DNA of 64,000 nucleotides from Carettochelys insculpta (lineage: Eukaryota; Chordata; Testudines; Carettochelyidae), in the NCBI RefSeq assembly GCF_033958435.1, contig NC_134152.1:21984001-22048000 (forward strand), written 5' to 3'. Shown here piece after piece: positions 35,601-47,476 of this stretch. The notes below the pieces were generated by a model. That model did not search any database and was not told the DNA's origin. It saw only the letters and a program-made list of their open reading frames with translations. Position numbers and translations under genes: made by a program. Each line of letters opens with the position of its first letter. The first letter of the stretch is position 1.

Positions 35601-36840
35601 GTGGACAAGTGTGACAAGAATCTGAAAATGATGGCTAACACGGGTGGCCAAGACACAGGTCTGCAGCTGTGCTGAGCTACTGGAGGGAGAGAAAGTCACT
35701 GAGAAAGTCTCAACAGCTCAGGTCACGCAGCATGAAGCCAGCACTGGTACAGCAGGAAAAGGCTGGTTTTATTGAACTTCAATCTCATCCCAGTGGGATG
35801 AGGTATTTATTTGCTCTTGCTTTAGCCGAACATGAATAACTTAGGGTTTAGTGCCAGGCTTGAAGCCCCTGCTCTGCTTTCAGCTGCAGATGCCCTGGTA
35901 GTGCCATCTTCCCCTGGCACATGTGTGAATGGTTCCGACGTCGGCAGGTGCATCTGCAGCATATAATGACAGTATTTTCAGTCATAGCAGATATCTCTGC
36001 CAGTCCATCAAATTTGCACCCTGGACTGTCACAACTTTTTTCAGGTATGATCATCAAGTTCCTGTCTCACAAAATGGATCACCTTGGCACATCAGTTGCA
36101 AGTTTATCGGGCACAAGGCTGATAGATCACAGATGCCATGAGGCTAAAAATGCTTTATTCTACAATTTAAAGATGCTTTTCGCTATTTTTCTTTTTGAGA
36201 TAACCCAGATGATCCAGTTCCTATTTTCCCTCCACAATAGAAAATGTTCATTTTGCCCTGTAAAAGCTCAAACTCTCTAAAGAGTAAATCTGAAGCCCCT
36301 GCTCATTTTTCATTTTTGTAAAAAGCCATACTCTAGCCTGTTTCTGAACTTTCCACGATTCGTGATTCACAAGGATTCCTTACCTTGCTCTCTTCCCATC
36401 ATAGTATTTCTTTCTTTCTTTTTGTCTGAGGTGATAGTGTATACATATTGATTTGAATGCAAAAGGGTCTGTTCTTGATGTTCCCAATAATCTCTCCCAC
36501 AGACCACACTGAGTTTTAGTGGTCCTGCCACACACATCTTGGAATGTTAAGCTCAGGTTTTCTTTCATTTTGCACTGGAGCAAATCAGGAATAGATCCAC
36601 TGAAATCAATGGGCTGGATCCTTAGTTGCTATCACTTGATGTCATTCCAACACCATCAATAAAGCAATGCCTTTTTACAATAGCGGAAGATCTGGTCCAA
36701 TGGATTTTCTTGTATCAGCTTTTATACCACTGTAAGAGGAGAACCAGGCCTAATCAGTCAGTGATTTGTGTCTCTTGTGCAGGATGATGGTACTGGTAGT
36801 AGATTAGGTTGCAGCTCCTAAAACCGGCACTCACTGGTCT
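35601..36840. other. Intergenic sequence, nothing recognised
   Basis: No firm feature is seen. ACTGAAATCAATGGGCTGGA at about 36599 is another copy of the recurring ancient motif. Confidence 0.4.
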
Positions 36841-36844
36841 GGCA

Positions 36845-37310
36845 ACATTGCTGTTCTGGGCATGAGGGCAAGCCAGAGCCAGCAGCCCCATGGCACTGTG
36901 GCCAGAGTCAGAGCCAAAGCCAAAGCTGGCAGTCCCATGGGAGGCAGCATGGGGCTAGAGCCAGCATCCCCTGGTAGCCCCACTGTAGGGCAGTGCACGG
37001 CCAGAGGCAGAGCTGGTATCACTTGGCAGCTGCATGGGGGCAGTGCAGGACCAGACCTGGAGCTAAAATCTCCAGCAGCCCCCAGGGGCAGCACAGGCCA
37101 GCCCATAGCTGGTGTCTCCTGACAGCTTTGCAGGGTCAGCGCAGGCCAGAGCCTCCCATGGCAGCCCAGAGCTGGTGTTGGAGCCCCCTACAGCAACATG
37201 GGACAGGGTCTGGTGTTTGGATGGCTCTGCAAATCTGGGTGAGCAGCCCAGTGGGGGCAGAGCCAGGCAGGGTGCCCGTGGCAGGCTTGGGGAGCCATGC
37301 AGTGCATCTA
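36845..37310. repeat. Degenerate GC-rich minisatellite
   Basis: Imperfect tandem units of about 60-70 bp built from blocks such as GGGCAGTGCAGGACCAGA, GGGCAGCACAGGCCAG, GGGTCAGCGCAGGCCAGA, each followed by AGCTGGTGTC/AGCTGGTATC-type blocks and a GCAGCCC block. Open frames on both strands (up to 107 codons) result from this and are not genes. Confidence 0.65.
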
Positions 37311-37384
37311 CCCTGAGCAAGTGAATTCCTTTGTTTGGGACTGATCAGGTCCTGACCATGCCAGACCAGGAGGGTGCAATCTGT

Positions 37385-39350
37385 ACTCTGTAAATCCCCA
37401 GAATCATACAGAATCATTCAAATAGAGAGCTGTAGCAGACCACACTAGGTTTCTTGTTTTAAGCCAAGACAACTATACCTAGACCATCCATCCCAGAGTG
37501 GTATTTGTCTAACCTGTTCTTAAAAGCATCTAGTGATGAAGATTCCATAATCTTCATGGGAAGCCTAATAATACTTAATAATCTTAGAAGGAATTCACCA
37601 GTATCCTTTGTAAATTTCCCTCTGTGCAGAGTAACTCAGTTGCTTCTTGTCCTTCAGTGGACATGGAGAGCAATCAATCATCACCCCATTTGTATCAACC
37701 CTGGACATGGTGAACATTATCGTCAGGTCTGCACTCGATCTTCTTTTGTCCAAGTGAACATGCTGAGTTTTTCTAGCCTCTTTTCATAAGTCATGTTTTC
37801 TAAACTTTTTCTCATTTTTGTTGTTCTTCCCATGACTGTCTCCTAAGAATCACACCCTTCTTAAAGTGGGCTACCCAGAACCATGCAGAACATCTGAGGC
37901 CTCAGAAGTGCTGAGCAGTGTCTTATAGGTGACATTTCTTTTAATATGCCCCAAATAAAATTAACCTTTTACACAACTAATTCACACTATTGCCTCCTAT
38001 TCAGTTTGTGATCCACTATAACCTCCAGATTCTTTTCAGCAGTACTACTGCCTACCAGTTATTTTGTAGTTGAGGATAATTGTTCATGTTGAACTTCATC
38101 TTGGTCATGTTAGACCAATTCTCCAGTTTGTCAGTGTGGTTTTGAATTCTAATCCTGTCCTCTCAAGCATGCGTAGCAACCCCTCCCAGCTTGAAGTCAT
38201 CCATACATCTTATAAGCACATTTTCCAGTCTTGTTATACTTGTTATCCAAGTCATAGATGAACCTATGGATTAGTACCAGAACCAGGACAGGCCCTTGCA
38301 GGAGCCTGCTAGGTACGGTCTCCACAGTTTAATTGTGACCCGCTGATCGCTGCTGTTTCAGTATGGTCTTTCAACCAGTGGTGCATCCACTTTAGAGTAA
38401 GTTCATCTAGCTCACATTTCCCTAGTTCTTCTTATACGAATAGCACACAGAACTGTGTCAAAAGCCTCACCAAGATCAAGACATGTTATGTCTACACTCC
38501 CTCATCCAGTAAGCCATCAACCCCATCAAAGAAGGAAATTTGGTTGGCTTGGCATGATGTGTTCTTGACAAATCAATGCTGATTATTACCTATCCCCCAG
38601 TTATCCTCCAGATGATTACAGATTCATTGTTTAATAATTTACTCCATTATTTTTCCATGCATTGAAGTTAAGGGCTGCTAGTTATAATCCTGCAGTTCAT
38701 GTTGGTTCCCTTTTATAAAGATGGGTACCATGTTTGTTCTACTCCAGTCTGCTGGGATTTTACCCTTCTTCTTGGAGTTCTCATTGTTAATGGTTCCAAG
38801 ATTATATCAGTTAAATAACTGAGGATGAATTTCATCAGGCCCCACTGATGTAAATACCTCCAACTTATCAAATATTGTTTATCCTGTTCTTTCCCTATTT
38901 TGGCTTGTGTTTCTTCTCCCTTGTTATTAAGATGACTGAAAATCTGGTCACAGTTTAACCCCTTTAGTGAAAACTGAAGCAAAAGAAGCATTAAACATGT
39001 CAACCTTCTTGATGTCCATTGCGAGCTTTCCTCACCTTTTACAGGAGCTACATTTTCCTTCATCTTTCTCTTGCTTTTAATGTATTTCTAGGACCCCTTC
39101 TCAATCCCTTTTATGTTCCTTGCTATCTTTAACTCATTTTGTGCCTTAGTCTTTCTGATTTTCTCCCTACATCACGGTGTGGGTCCTTTTGTACTCCACC
39201 TTAACAATTTGTTCATGTTTCCACTTTTTGTGGGATTTTTTTTTTTGATTTTTCAGGTTATTTGAAACCCTCTTGACAGAGCCATATTGGCCTCTTACTT
39301 TTATTTGCATCTGTCCTTCCCTTCAGGATAGTTTGGCATCTCTGCTTAGA
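37385..39350 (-). mobile_element. Old CR1 LINE, about 2 kb, heavily decayed
   Basis: The minus strand carries most of a CR1 ORF2: linker (near 39100), RT core and 3' region. The reverse complement of CCAGCTTGAAGTCATCCATA near 38188 is the degraded FADD box. ATGAATTTCATCAGGCCCCA near 38826 is antisense of the SSGPDEMHP motif. AAGCCTCACCAAGATCAAGA near 38462 is antisense of the LDFSKAFD motif. The 3' end is near 37395 (ATCATACAGAATCATTC). No long frame survives. It belongs to an older CR1 subfamily than the copy at 6325. Confidence 0.88.
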
Positions 39351-40526
39351 ATAAATGTTTCCAATTATATTAATTTAATCTCAGATTCTATTTCCCTATC
39401 GCTGTCAGAATAGCAGTATGCAGTGCTATGGTTCAACTAGCATGTTGTTGTTCCCCATTATTTCAAGAGGATAAAATATTAGCGATTTTTCTCACCTACT
39501 TTTCAGTGTTTAACTTTATTCTTTCATTCAAGCTGAGCTTGAAGCATAGCCTGTCTGATGTGACTAAGCTGTTGACTCATTTCTTTTATGGCTCTAATAA
39601 AACAAGATCTAATGAATAGTGATTGGAAATCAACCACCACCTGCATATGCAAATCCAGATTGTTCTTTCCAAAGGTCCAGTTTCTTGTATATAGTGTGAA
39701 TGGACTTTAAAATATCCAATGAGCATGCCACAGTTGTAGTTGAAATTGTATTTTCTTCTGGGCTTGAGATTTTCTGCTTGGCTTTAATATTGTACCAGAC
39801 TCTTTAGTTCTGAAATTTTAAATAGCATCCTTTTGAAATCTGTCTCAGTAAACATTAACTGTAGTGACTGCAGTGAAAGATCTAATGTGATCAGTTAGGT
39901 GTGTATCAGACACAAGGGATTTGCTTGACTCTGGTGGGGATTTTATAACTTTAGGAATTAGCATTTCAGCTCACTTTTGCCATCATTATATTATAATTTG
40001 GTTGTTTCTCTTCTGCTCTAATCATTACCTGCACTGCCCCATGCAACTATTCCCACCTCCTTTCCAAATACACAGCATCACTTGTCCTGTGAAATATGGG
40101 GTGTAACAGGGATCTCTTCCACTTTCACCTTCCATTAAGGAGACCAGTGGCAGTGCTAAGCATCGTTAAGACTGACTATCAGGCAGATGGAATTGGCTCA
40201 CTGCCTCCCTCTTGTTCACCAGGGAAAGCCCCATAATTAGGTCTGAATATAGTCCTTATGTAAACAGAATAACCAGTGAAATCCACTGGAATTTTTGCCA
40301 ACAGATGGACTATAGATCTAGGCCCACAGTTGTTCATGCACTAACGCTTTATTTTCCTGTCCCTTTAAGGAATGGATCCTAGTAGTGATTTAGCTGGAGC
40401 TGTGTTGTTTAGTTTCAGGGTTCAGAAGGGAGGTGGATACAGTGTTCCCTGTCAGCTGAGCTCTTGGGCATCTGCCCAGGATAGAGTCAGGTGCTGGTTA
40501 GATGATACCAGAGCACTCACAGCTGG
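39351..40526. other. Intergenic sequence, nothing recognised
   Basis: AT-rich sequence without recognised features. Confidence 0.4.
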
Positions 40527-40562
40527 CAGTACGTGTTTCTATGGTGATGGGCAGTATGTGTT

Positions 40563-40625
40563 TCTATGGTGATGCACAGCCACACATGCCTCAGTGCACT
40601 TCACAAAATTTATTCTGCCCTGGAT
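40563..40625. repeat. Second copy of the short dispersed repeat
   Basis: Inverted relative of 11576-11634. Just upstream, at about 40527-40576, a 24-bp unit containing GTGTTTCTATGGTGATG is repeated twice in tandem. Confidence 0.45.
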
Positions 40626-40924
40626 GAAAAAAAAATGAGGGGGACCACCAGCTGGATACAGGAACTTTCCATACCTCTGCTGCTTGTTGGAGTGGCAAAA
40701 CGTTACAGGAGTCCCATAGCCAACTAGGAGTGACATCTGCTTTCGGAAGCATCAGCTGTTGGGAAGGGTATGGAATGGATGTAAATGTTGGGGTTTAAAT
40801 GTATAGGATTTGCAATGGGAGGGTGCTCAAGTCTTGTGATTTTTATCATCATTCTCACAGTATTTGATGTTTTTCTCATGGTCTCAGTTGCTGGAGTCCT
40901 TAAACTACAGGAGAGCCTCAGACT

Positions 40925-41304
40925 TTGCATTGGAAAAGTTTTTCTAGCTCTTACTGGCCCTTTTTTGAAAGGACACGTGATGTGTCTACACACAAAATGC
41001 AGTCTTTGGATTTGAAATCAAAAGAATGTGGCTCCTCTTCTGGAAGTCCTCGTGTTCTCCCTATCAGGAAGAGCACCTCCTTTCAAAAGCTTTTCGGAAG
41101 AGCAGTCCTCATGCTGCTGGATTTTTCAATCCCTGGCCCATTCTTCCGTAAGAGTGGGGGCTGTGTGGAGGCTCTCTATCAAAAGAGCAGGTTGGTGTTT
41201 TTGATCCTCTTTTTTGTGTGGACGTGCTCTTTTGAAAGAAGTTATTTTGGAAGAGATCTTCTGGAATAACTTCTTTTGAAACATGCTGTAGCGTAGAGGT
41301 AGCC
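40925..41304. mobile_element. MITE of the TCTTTYGAAAG group (D), copy 1
   Basis: The right end, on the opposite strand, reads GGCTACCTCTACGCTACAG. The interior matches 44330-44756 and 53080-53529 through ACACACAAAATGCAGTCTTT, GGATTTTTCAATCCCTGGCC and CTCTTTTGAAAGAAG. The left end is degraded and its position is approximate. Confidence 0.7.
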
Positions 41305-42469
41305 TTTGTGTGTGAGAGACATCCTTTCTGACAGTGACAATGTGTATGTGGCACAGGCTGGGTAGGTGTTACCAGTGACACAGTGTGTGTGCTGGTGGCT
41401 GCTGGGTAAGTTTCTGAGAGAAGCCGCCCTCTGTCTCTTTATGGGAAATCTGTCCTGCCCTGTTGTGTCTCTCCTTCTTCTGCTCTGTACTCCAGAGTGA
41501 GTCACTTCTCATCCACACTTCAGACCTGGGCAGCTCTGCTGTGTGTCTCCCTCTCCCCAATCCCTGCTCTACAGGGATGGGGCAGCGGAACACTCTTGAC
41601 TTCAGCACTATCCTCTCCCCTCCACCCTCTCCCCCTCTGCACAGCTAGCAGGAGAATCCTAGGAGCAGCTCTCCTGCAGACAGAACAAAGCGAGGGGAAG
41701 GGCAGCCGAAACTATGCTGCTGGCTGGAAGTATGCACATTCTGCTAATCAGCTGAGGAGGGTTGAGAGAGAGGCTTGGTGGACTGGATCTGGCGCCCAGG
41801 GCTGATTTTGCCCATCCCTGCTGTAAAGATTCAGAAACCAGAAGGCAAAGGAGGAGATTCTAACATTTATTATTTTTTTTAGAAAATCTCATTATTTTTA
41901 AGGCAATTACATGATATTTTGGAGCTCATGAAGGTTTGAATAGTTGGGCTAGGCAGTGCTGCCTCTGAGGGAATTAGATCAGTCTGGGCCTTAAAACTGC
42001 AGAGCTAAATTTTGATCTCATTTATACTCCTATAAATCTGAAGTTTCTTCATTGAAGCCACTAAAATTATTTCAGATTTACCCTGGAGTAAATGGTCAGA
42101 ATCCGGCCTACTCTTGCTTCTTAAAACTGATGAGGTTGTTGTGAAGCAGAGGCGTATTCGTGATACAAATGTGCAGATGAGCCTTGCACATATCTCACTT
42201 TGTGTTTAGCTTTCCAGTATCATATCTAGACACAAGCTGTAACTTTTTCTCACCGTGTATTTCACTCCCTTATGTGTGGTCCGCATTGCATAGGAATTTA
42301 GACATTGGCTGCAGTTCAGTAAAGCAGTTAAGCATATAGTTAAGTGTGTTGCTGAATTTGGATATTATTGAGAACTTTTCTTCCAAATGTTTCTTCTCTG
42401 GACTTCTCAGTTTTTCAAACTTCTCAAACTGAAATATGACTATGGCTATATTTTCAGAGGCCTTACACG
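41305..42469. other. Intergenic sequence; possible hAT end at 41807-41820
   Basis: TTTGCCCATCCCTG at 41807-41820 looks like the right end of a hAT-type element (CAGGGATGGGCAAA on the opposite strand). A matching left end was not found with confidence. Otherwise nothing is recognised. Confidence 0.35.
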
Positions 42470-43095
42470 CCCCAGCAGCCTAGTCAATATCACAGCCTCC
42501 CTGGCCTGGTCTGCATTACAGTCCAGCAGGCCCAATGGCATTAGTCAATATCACCCATCAGGCAGGCCCAGCGGCCTAGTCAGTGTTACCCAATCGGGCT
42601 TCAGCATCTTAGTGAATGTCTCAGTCAGACCTAGCGGCCCGGTCAATATCAGTCAGGCCCCATGGCTGAGGCAGGCCTCAGCAGCCTACTGAGTCTTGGC
42701 AGGTCCGTGCCGCGCTTCCTTGGGTTCACGGAGAGGTGGTAGGGGAGCCTGGGCTCTCCCTCGTCACTGGGCTCTAGCCCTGGACTCTCTGGGGAATCCC
42801 TCCACAACACGCTAAGTTCACCGGGTGGCCTCCTAGCTCCCTGCCCTGGGCTACTTCCTACCCCTTCCAGACGTGCCGTGCTGCTCAGGCTTTGGCCGAT
42901 CCTCCTCAGGCAGCTGCTGCTCCCAAGTTAGAGCAGGAGCTTCTTCGCCCTTGGGGGCCATCTCCAACTTACTGGCCTCCTGAGCCTTTATACTTGGTTT
43001 GCAGTTGGAGCATGCCCAACAGGCATGTGGGGGAGGGGCCTTCTCCACTTAGCAAGCCCGGCCCCCACCCATTGAGCCAGCCCAGGGTCGGTATA
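42470..43095. repeat. GC-rich repeat with short tandem CCTAGTCAATATCAC units
   Basis: Between 42470 and 42690 the words GCAGCCTAGTCAATATCAC, GGCCTAGTCAGTGTTACC, CATCTTAGTGAATGTCTC and GCGGCCCGGTCAATATCAG recur every 45-60 bp. The following 400 bp, ending near CCCAGGGTCGGTATACC, are GC-rich and contrast with both flanks. It looks like part of a larger unclassified, perhaps LTR-type, repeat. Confidence 0.45.
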
Positions 43096-43528
43096 CCTCG
43101 TCTCAAGCGATACTAACTGAAGATTGAAATATTAATGATATAATGTACAAAGATTCCATATAACCCTTTTCCCTTCCTTTGGTTTGTCTTGCCTAATTTG
43201 ATTGTAAATTCTTTGGGGAAGGCCCTGATCTTTAGAGCCCCGTGAAGATACAAAATCTGTGTCTGCCTCTCACCTGCAGAAAGTGGGTATCTGCAGATTT
43301 TCAGGGCTCTGCTGATCTACGTGGATCCTCGACTTTACCGTGCTAAACTTGCTTAGTAGCAATAATAATAAACAGGTAAGCTGGCAGAACAAGTATGTGC
43401 TGTTTTATCAAGTAGTTCAAGCTTTCAAGACAAACTTGATTCAAGGGGAGTCTTGATCCAGCCATACTCAGCCTATGTTGAAAATGATCCTGGTCTCTAA
43501 CTGCTTTATTTCATGTGAAGCTCTATAT
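43096..43528. other. Intergenic gap, nothing recognised
   Basis: No feature is seen. Confidence 0.4.
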
Positions 43529-44229
43529 AGCCATGTCTACACGTGCACGCTACTTCGAAGTAGCGGCACTAACTTCGAAATAGCGCCCGTCACGGCTACA
43601 CGTGTTGGGCGCTATTTCGATGTTAACATCGACGTTAGGCAGCGAGACGTCGAAGCCGCTAACCCCATGAGGGGATGGGAATAGCGCCCTAGTTCGAAGT
43701 TGAACGTGTAGGGCATGTGTAGACGATCCGCGTCCTGCAACATCGAAATAGCGGGGTCCGCCATGGCAGCCATCAGCTGAGGGCTTGAGAGACGCTCTCT
43801 CTCCAGCCCCTGTGGGGCTCTATGGTCACCGTGTGCAGCAGCCCTTAGCCCAGGGCTTCTGGCTGCTGCAGCTGGGGATCCATGCTGCATGCACAGGGTC
43901 TGCAACCAGTTGTCAGCTCTGTGGATCTTGTGTTGTTTAGTGCAACTGTGTCTGGGAGGGGCCCTTTAAGGGAGCGGCTTGCTGTTGAGTCCGCCCTGTG
44001 ACCCTGTCTGCAGCTGTTCCTGGCACCCTTATTTCGATGTGTGCTACTTTGGCGTGTAGACGTTCTCTTGCAGCGCCTATTTCGATGTGGTGCTGCGCAA
44101 TGTCGATGTTGAACGTCAGCGTTGCCAGCCCTGGAGGATGTGTAGACGTTATTCATCAAAATAGCCTATTTCGATGTCGCTACATCAAAATAAGCTACTT
44201 CGATGTAGGCTTCACGTGTAGATGTAGCT
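43529..44229 (-). mobile_element. Harbinger MITE A4 (opposite orientation)
   Basis: A 701-bp member of the A group, lying in reverse orientation. Ends are AGCCATGTCTACACGTG and, on the opposite strand, AGCTACATCTACACGTG, flanked by TAT on both sides (the match extends to TATAT). It has the same transposase start, CAG run and deletion junction as the copies at 12536, 17706 and 28800. Confidence 0.88.
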
Positions 44230-44329
44230 TATATGAGCTGGACTACAGCATAGAATTGCCTTAAGGAAAAACCAGCTCGTTAAAGTTGTGAGAAACAGAC
44301 CAGTATATTTTTTTTCAGGCATACACAAA

Positions 44330-44756
44330 GGCCACATCTACACGGCAGCAATCTTTCAAAAGATGATTTTCTGGCGTATCTTTTTTCAAAAAGGCATGTC
44401 CACACACACAAAAAAAAAAAAAATGAATGGAAAGAGCAATCAACTCTTTTGATAGAAGGAGTCCGCGCAGCCCCGGCTCTTTGGAAACAACAGGCCAGGG
44501 ATCAAAAAATCTGGTGCCATGAGGACTGCTCTTTCGAAAGAAGGGCTGCCAGAGCATCTACACATGCTTTTTTTTTTTAAAGTAGCATTTGAAAGGAGGC
44601 ACTTTTCCTGGTCCAGGAGCAGAAGAGGGCTTCTGGAAGAAGAGGTGCATTCTTTCAATTTTTGGATCAAAGGTTGCATTTTGTGCGTGAACGCTTTGCA
44701 AATTCTTTTGAAAAAGGGCTGGATTTCTGAAAGACCTCGCTAGTGTAGATATGACC
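44330..44756. mobile_element. MITE of the TCTTTYGAAAG group (D), copy 2
   Basis: A 427-bp element with ends GGCCACATCTACACGG and, on the opposite strand, GGTCATATCTACACTAG, flanked by AAA on both sides (44327-44329 and 44757-44759). CTCTTTCGAAAGAAGG, AATCTTTCAAAAGATG and CTCTTTTGATAG-type palindromes recur inside. An A run lies at 44410-44423. Confidence 0.82.
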
Positions 44757-44759
44757 AAA

Positions 44760-45458
44760 TTCTTTACTGGAAGATTTAGCGCCTGATCTTTCATTCGTTG
44801 TACATCCAAAGCACCCTTTGACTTCCATAGGTGTGCAGATAATGCAGGATCGAGGCCCTCTATGGCTCTTCTGAAGGGAATTTTAGGCAAGATTCTGTAG
44901 GAGAAGAAGAGCTCCTGAAGGTGAATAGCTATGGAGCTGACGCCTCAGTCCATGAGTGCACTTCTGTTGAAAATATAGGGGCAACTTCATAGCTAAATAC
45001 TTGGGATTTCTACTCTTACAGAGTCTATGTATCTTGAAGAAATGTGCAACTTATAGTGTAGGTCAAAGAGGAGATTTATGCACCAGCTACAAGAGAAGCA
45101 CAGGCTTTTTGATAAGTGACTAAGTGGTTTTAAACAATGAAAAATTAAGAGTCACTCAATTAAATGCATGCAGGTGCCCTGAAATGAACCTCTGTGGCTG
45201 ACTTTACAGTTTAATTGACGATGAGGCTTGGAATTATTTTATCATTCTTTATTTCATGACTCTCTCACAGTAATATCCTTTTTATTGCAGAGGTTGTTTA
45301 AAAAACAGATATAAATGTTTGTGGTAATGAGAAGTTTTCCAAAAAGGCAGCCCTTCAGAAACTGATGATTATTTGTGATTCATAATGTCTTGGGCCAATA
45401 CTAAAGTTCTGTGACAGTTTTTACCAAGGGACAGATTTTTACATGTGTTTAGGCACCT
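44760..45458. other. Intergenic gap, nothing recognised
   Basis: AT-rich flank of the full-length Harbinger element. No feature is seen. Confidence 0.45.
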
Positions 45459-45789
45459 AAAGGCTATGTCTACACGTGAACGCTACATCAAAATAGCCTA
45501 TTTCGATGAATAACGTCTACACGTCCTCCAGGGCTGGTGCCGTCGACATTCAACGTTGACGTTGGGCAGCACCACATCGAAGTAGGCGCTGCGAGGGAAT
45601 GTCTACACACCAAAGTAGCACACATCGAAATAAGGGTGCCAGGAACAGCTGCAGACAGGGTCACAGGGCGGACTAGCGCTTCCGGGGCAACAGCTAGCCG
45701 CTCCCTTAAAGGGCCCCTCCCAGACACACTCAGCCTGCACAGCACACAGTCTGCAGAGCCATAGGCATGCACACCTCGGCGACACAGTT

Positions 45790-45797
45790 ATGGACCC

Positions 45798-45836
<39 letters not shown>

Positions 45837-47174
45837 AGAGGTCCACCCAGCCACCCCTGCAGGAGCAGTGCTCGCCCTGCTCCATGCCATGCAGGAGGCA
45901 GCTGATCACATCCTAGCCACAGAGGAGGAGCTGCCCGCAGGGGAGGAGGAAGCAGCCCCCAACCCTGCAGCACCCCGCCCCGCCCCCCCCCGCCTCACAC
46001 GCCGCCGGCTGTGGAGCTACCCCACGAGCACTGACTGGTGGGAGTGGCTGGTGCTTGGAGAGTGGGACAACGACCACTGGCTCCAGAACTCTCGCATGAG
46101 CCGGCAGACATTTCTGGAGCTCTGCCAGTGGCTCACCCCCGCACTGAGGCACCAGGACACCTTCATGCGGCATGCCCTCAGCGTCGAGAAACGGGTCGGC
46201 ATCGCTGTCTGGAAGCTGGCCACTCCAGACAGCTACCAATCCGTGGGGCAGCAGTTTGGCGTCGGCAAGGCCACCGTCGGGGCTGTCCTCATGGAGGTAA
46301 GAGGACCCATGGGGGGAGGAGGAGGCAGTCCTGGGATGGGAGGGGAGCCCTGGCAGGGGAGGGCCACACACACCCTGCACACCCCTCACTGGTGCTCTCC
46401 CATGTGCTTCCCCTGCAGGTCGTCCGCGCCATCAACGCCCTGCTCCTCCACAGGCTCGTGAGGCTGGGGGACCTGGATGCCGCCATTGCGGGCTTTGCCA
46501 CCCTGGGTTCCCCCAATTGCTTCGGGGCTCTGGATGGGACCCACATCCCCATCTGCGCCCCGGAGCACAGTGGAGGACACTACCTAAACAGGAAGGGCTA
46601 CCACTCAGTAGTCCTCCAGGCCTTGGTGGACAGCCGGGGCCGCTTCCTGGACATATATGTGGGCTGGCCTGGCAGCACCCATGACGCTCGGGTATTCTGG
46701 AACTCGGGCCTGTGCCGCTGGCTGGAGGCGGGGACCTACATCCCCCAGCGGGAGATCCCTGTGGGGGACACCACCATGCCCCTCTGCGTCATCGCAGATG
46801 CGGCATACCCCCTCCGGCCCTGGCTCATGCACCCTTACACAGGCCACCTGTCAGCCAGCCAGGAGCGCTTCAACCAGCGCCTGAACCACGCGCGCCAGGT
46901 GGTGGAACGCACATTTGGCCGCCTCAAGGGGCGCTGGAAGTGTCTCCTCACCTGCCTTGATGCGGGCCCCACCAACATCCCCCAGATTGTGGGCACATGC
47001 AGCGCCCTCCACAACCTCGTGGAGAGCAAGGGGGAGGCCTTCTTTCAGGGCTGGGCTGTGGAGGCCGGCAGGGCCACTGTGCAGCCACCTGCTGCCCCCA
47101 GTCGCCAGGTGGACCCCGAAGGGACCTGGGTCTGGGAGGCCCTGCAGGCCCAGTTTGACGAGGTCGCGGGGTGA
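45790..47174 (+). CDS. Harbinger DDE transposase, two exons
   Basis: A nuclease of the Harbinger/HARBI1 class (DDE superfamily) that would cut and rejoin the element ends, normally with help from the Myb/SANT partner. I predict exon 1 at 45790-46296 (169 codons, phase 0, donor GAG then GTAAGA) and exon 2 at 46419-47174 (acceptor CCCCTGCAG), 420 residues in all with a 122-bp intron. Residues 4-15 are 12 Gln in a row (12 CAG codons). A helix-turn-helix-like part follows (SYQSVGQQFGVGKATVGAVL, about residues 147-166). Conserved acidic positions are D208 in ALDGTHIP, D258 in STHDARVF, D296 in ADAAYPL and E332 in VVERTFGRLKGRW. No stop or frameshift interrupts it. Length fits the family (about 350-430). 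Polyadenylation-type AATAAA motifs follow at 47280 and 47361. Confidence 0.88.
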
Positions 47175-47476
47175 ACGCTGGCAGGCCCCCCACTGCACCC
47201 TCCCCATCCTCCACAACACTCCCTGCCCCTACGCCCACACCACAGAGCACCCAAGAGCACCCCCCCGCACTTTTCTTGTAAATAAAAACAGACATGTTTT
47301 TTGTCAAACCAGAATATATATGTTGAACTCATTATTATATCATAACTATGTACAGCCAAAATAAATATTACATATATACGTATTATAAGATGAAAGGAAA
47401 AAAAAGGGGAAGACAAGGAAGGGGAGAACTATTTACATGGGGGGCAGGTATCATCATAACATAACAGAACAGGGGT
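47175..47476. other. Harbinger intergenic centre with poly(A) signals
   Basis: 302 bp between the two converging stop codons. It changes from GC-rich to strongly AT-rich and carries AATAAA at 47280 and 47361 for the plus-strand gene. It probably serves as the 3' end of the transposase transcript and perhaps of both genes. Confidence 0.55.

Noticed and set aside
36862..37324. Open frames of 70-107 codons at 36.9-37.3 kb as a gene
   Set aside because: They follow from a degenerate minisatellite. The peptide is repetitive and frames exist on both strands.
41572..41820. A complete hAT MITE between CAGGGATGGGGCAG (41572) and TTTGCCCATCCCTG (41820)
   Set aside because: The ends are only roughly inverted and the flanks do not give an 8-bp duplication, so I report only the possible right end.
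46297..46461. Unspliced reading of the transposase ending at 46461
   Set aside because: The frame through the intron gives a Gly-rich tail and loses the whole DDE domain, while a canonical GTAAGA...TGCAG intron restores the family structure in frame.
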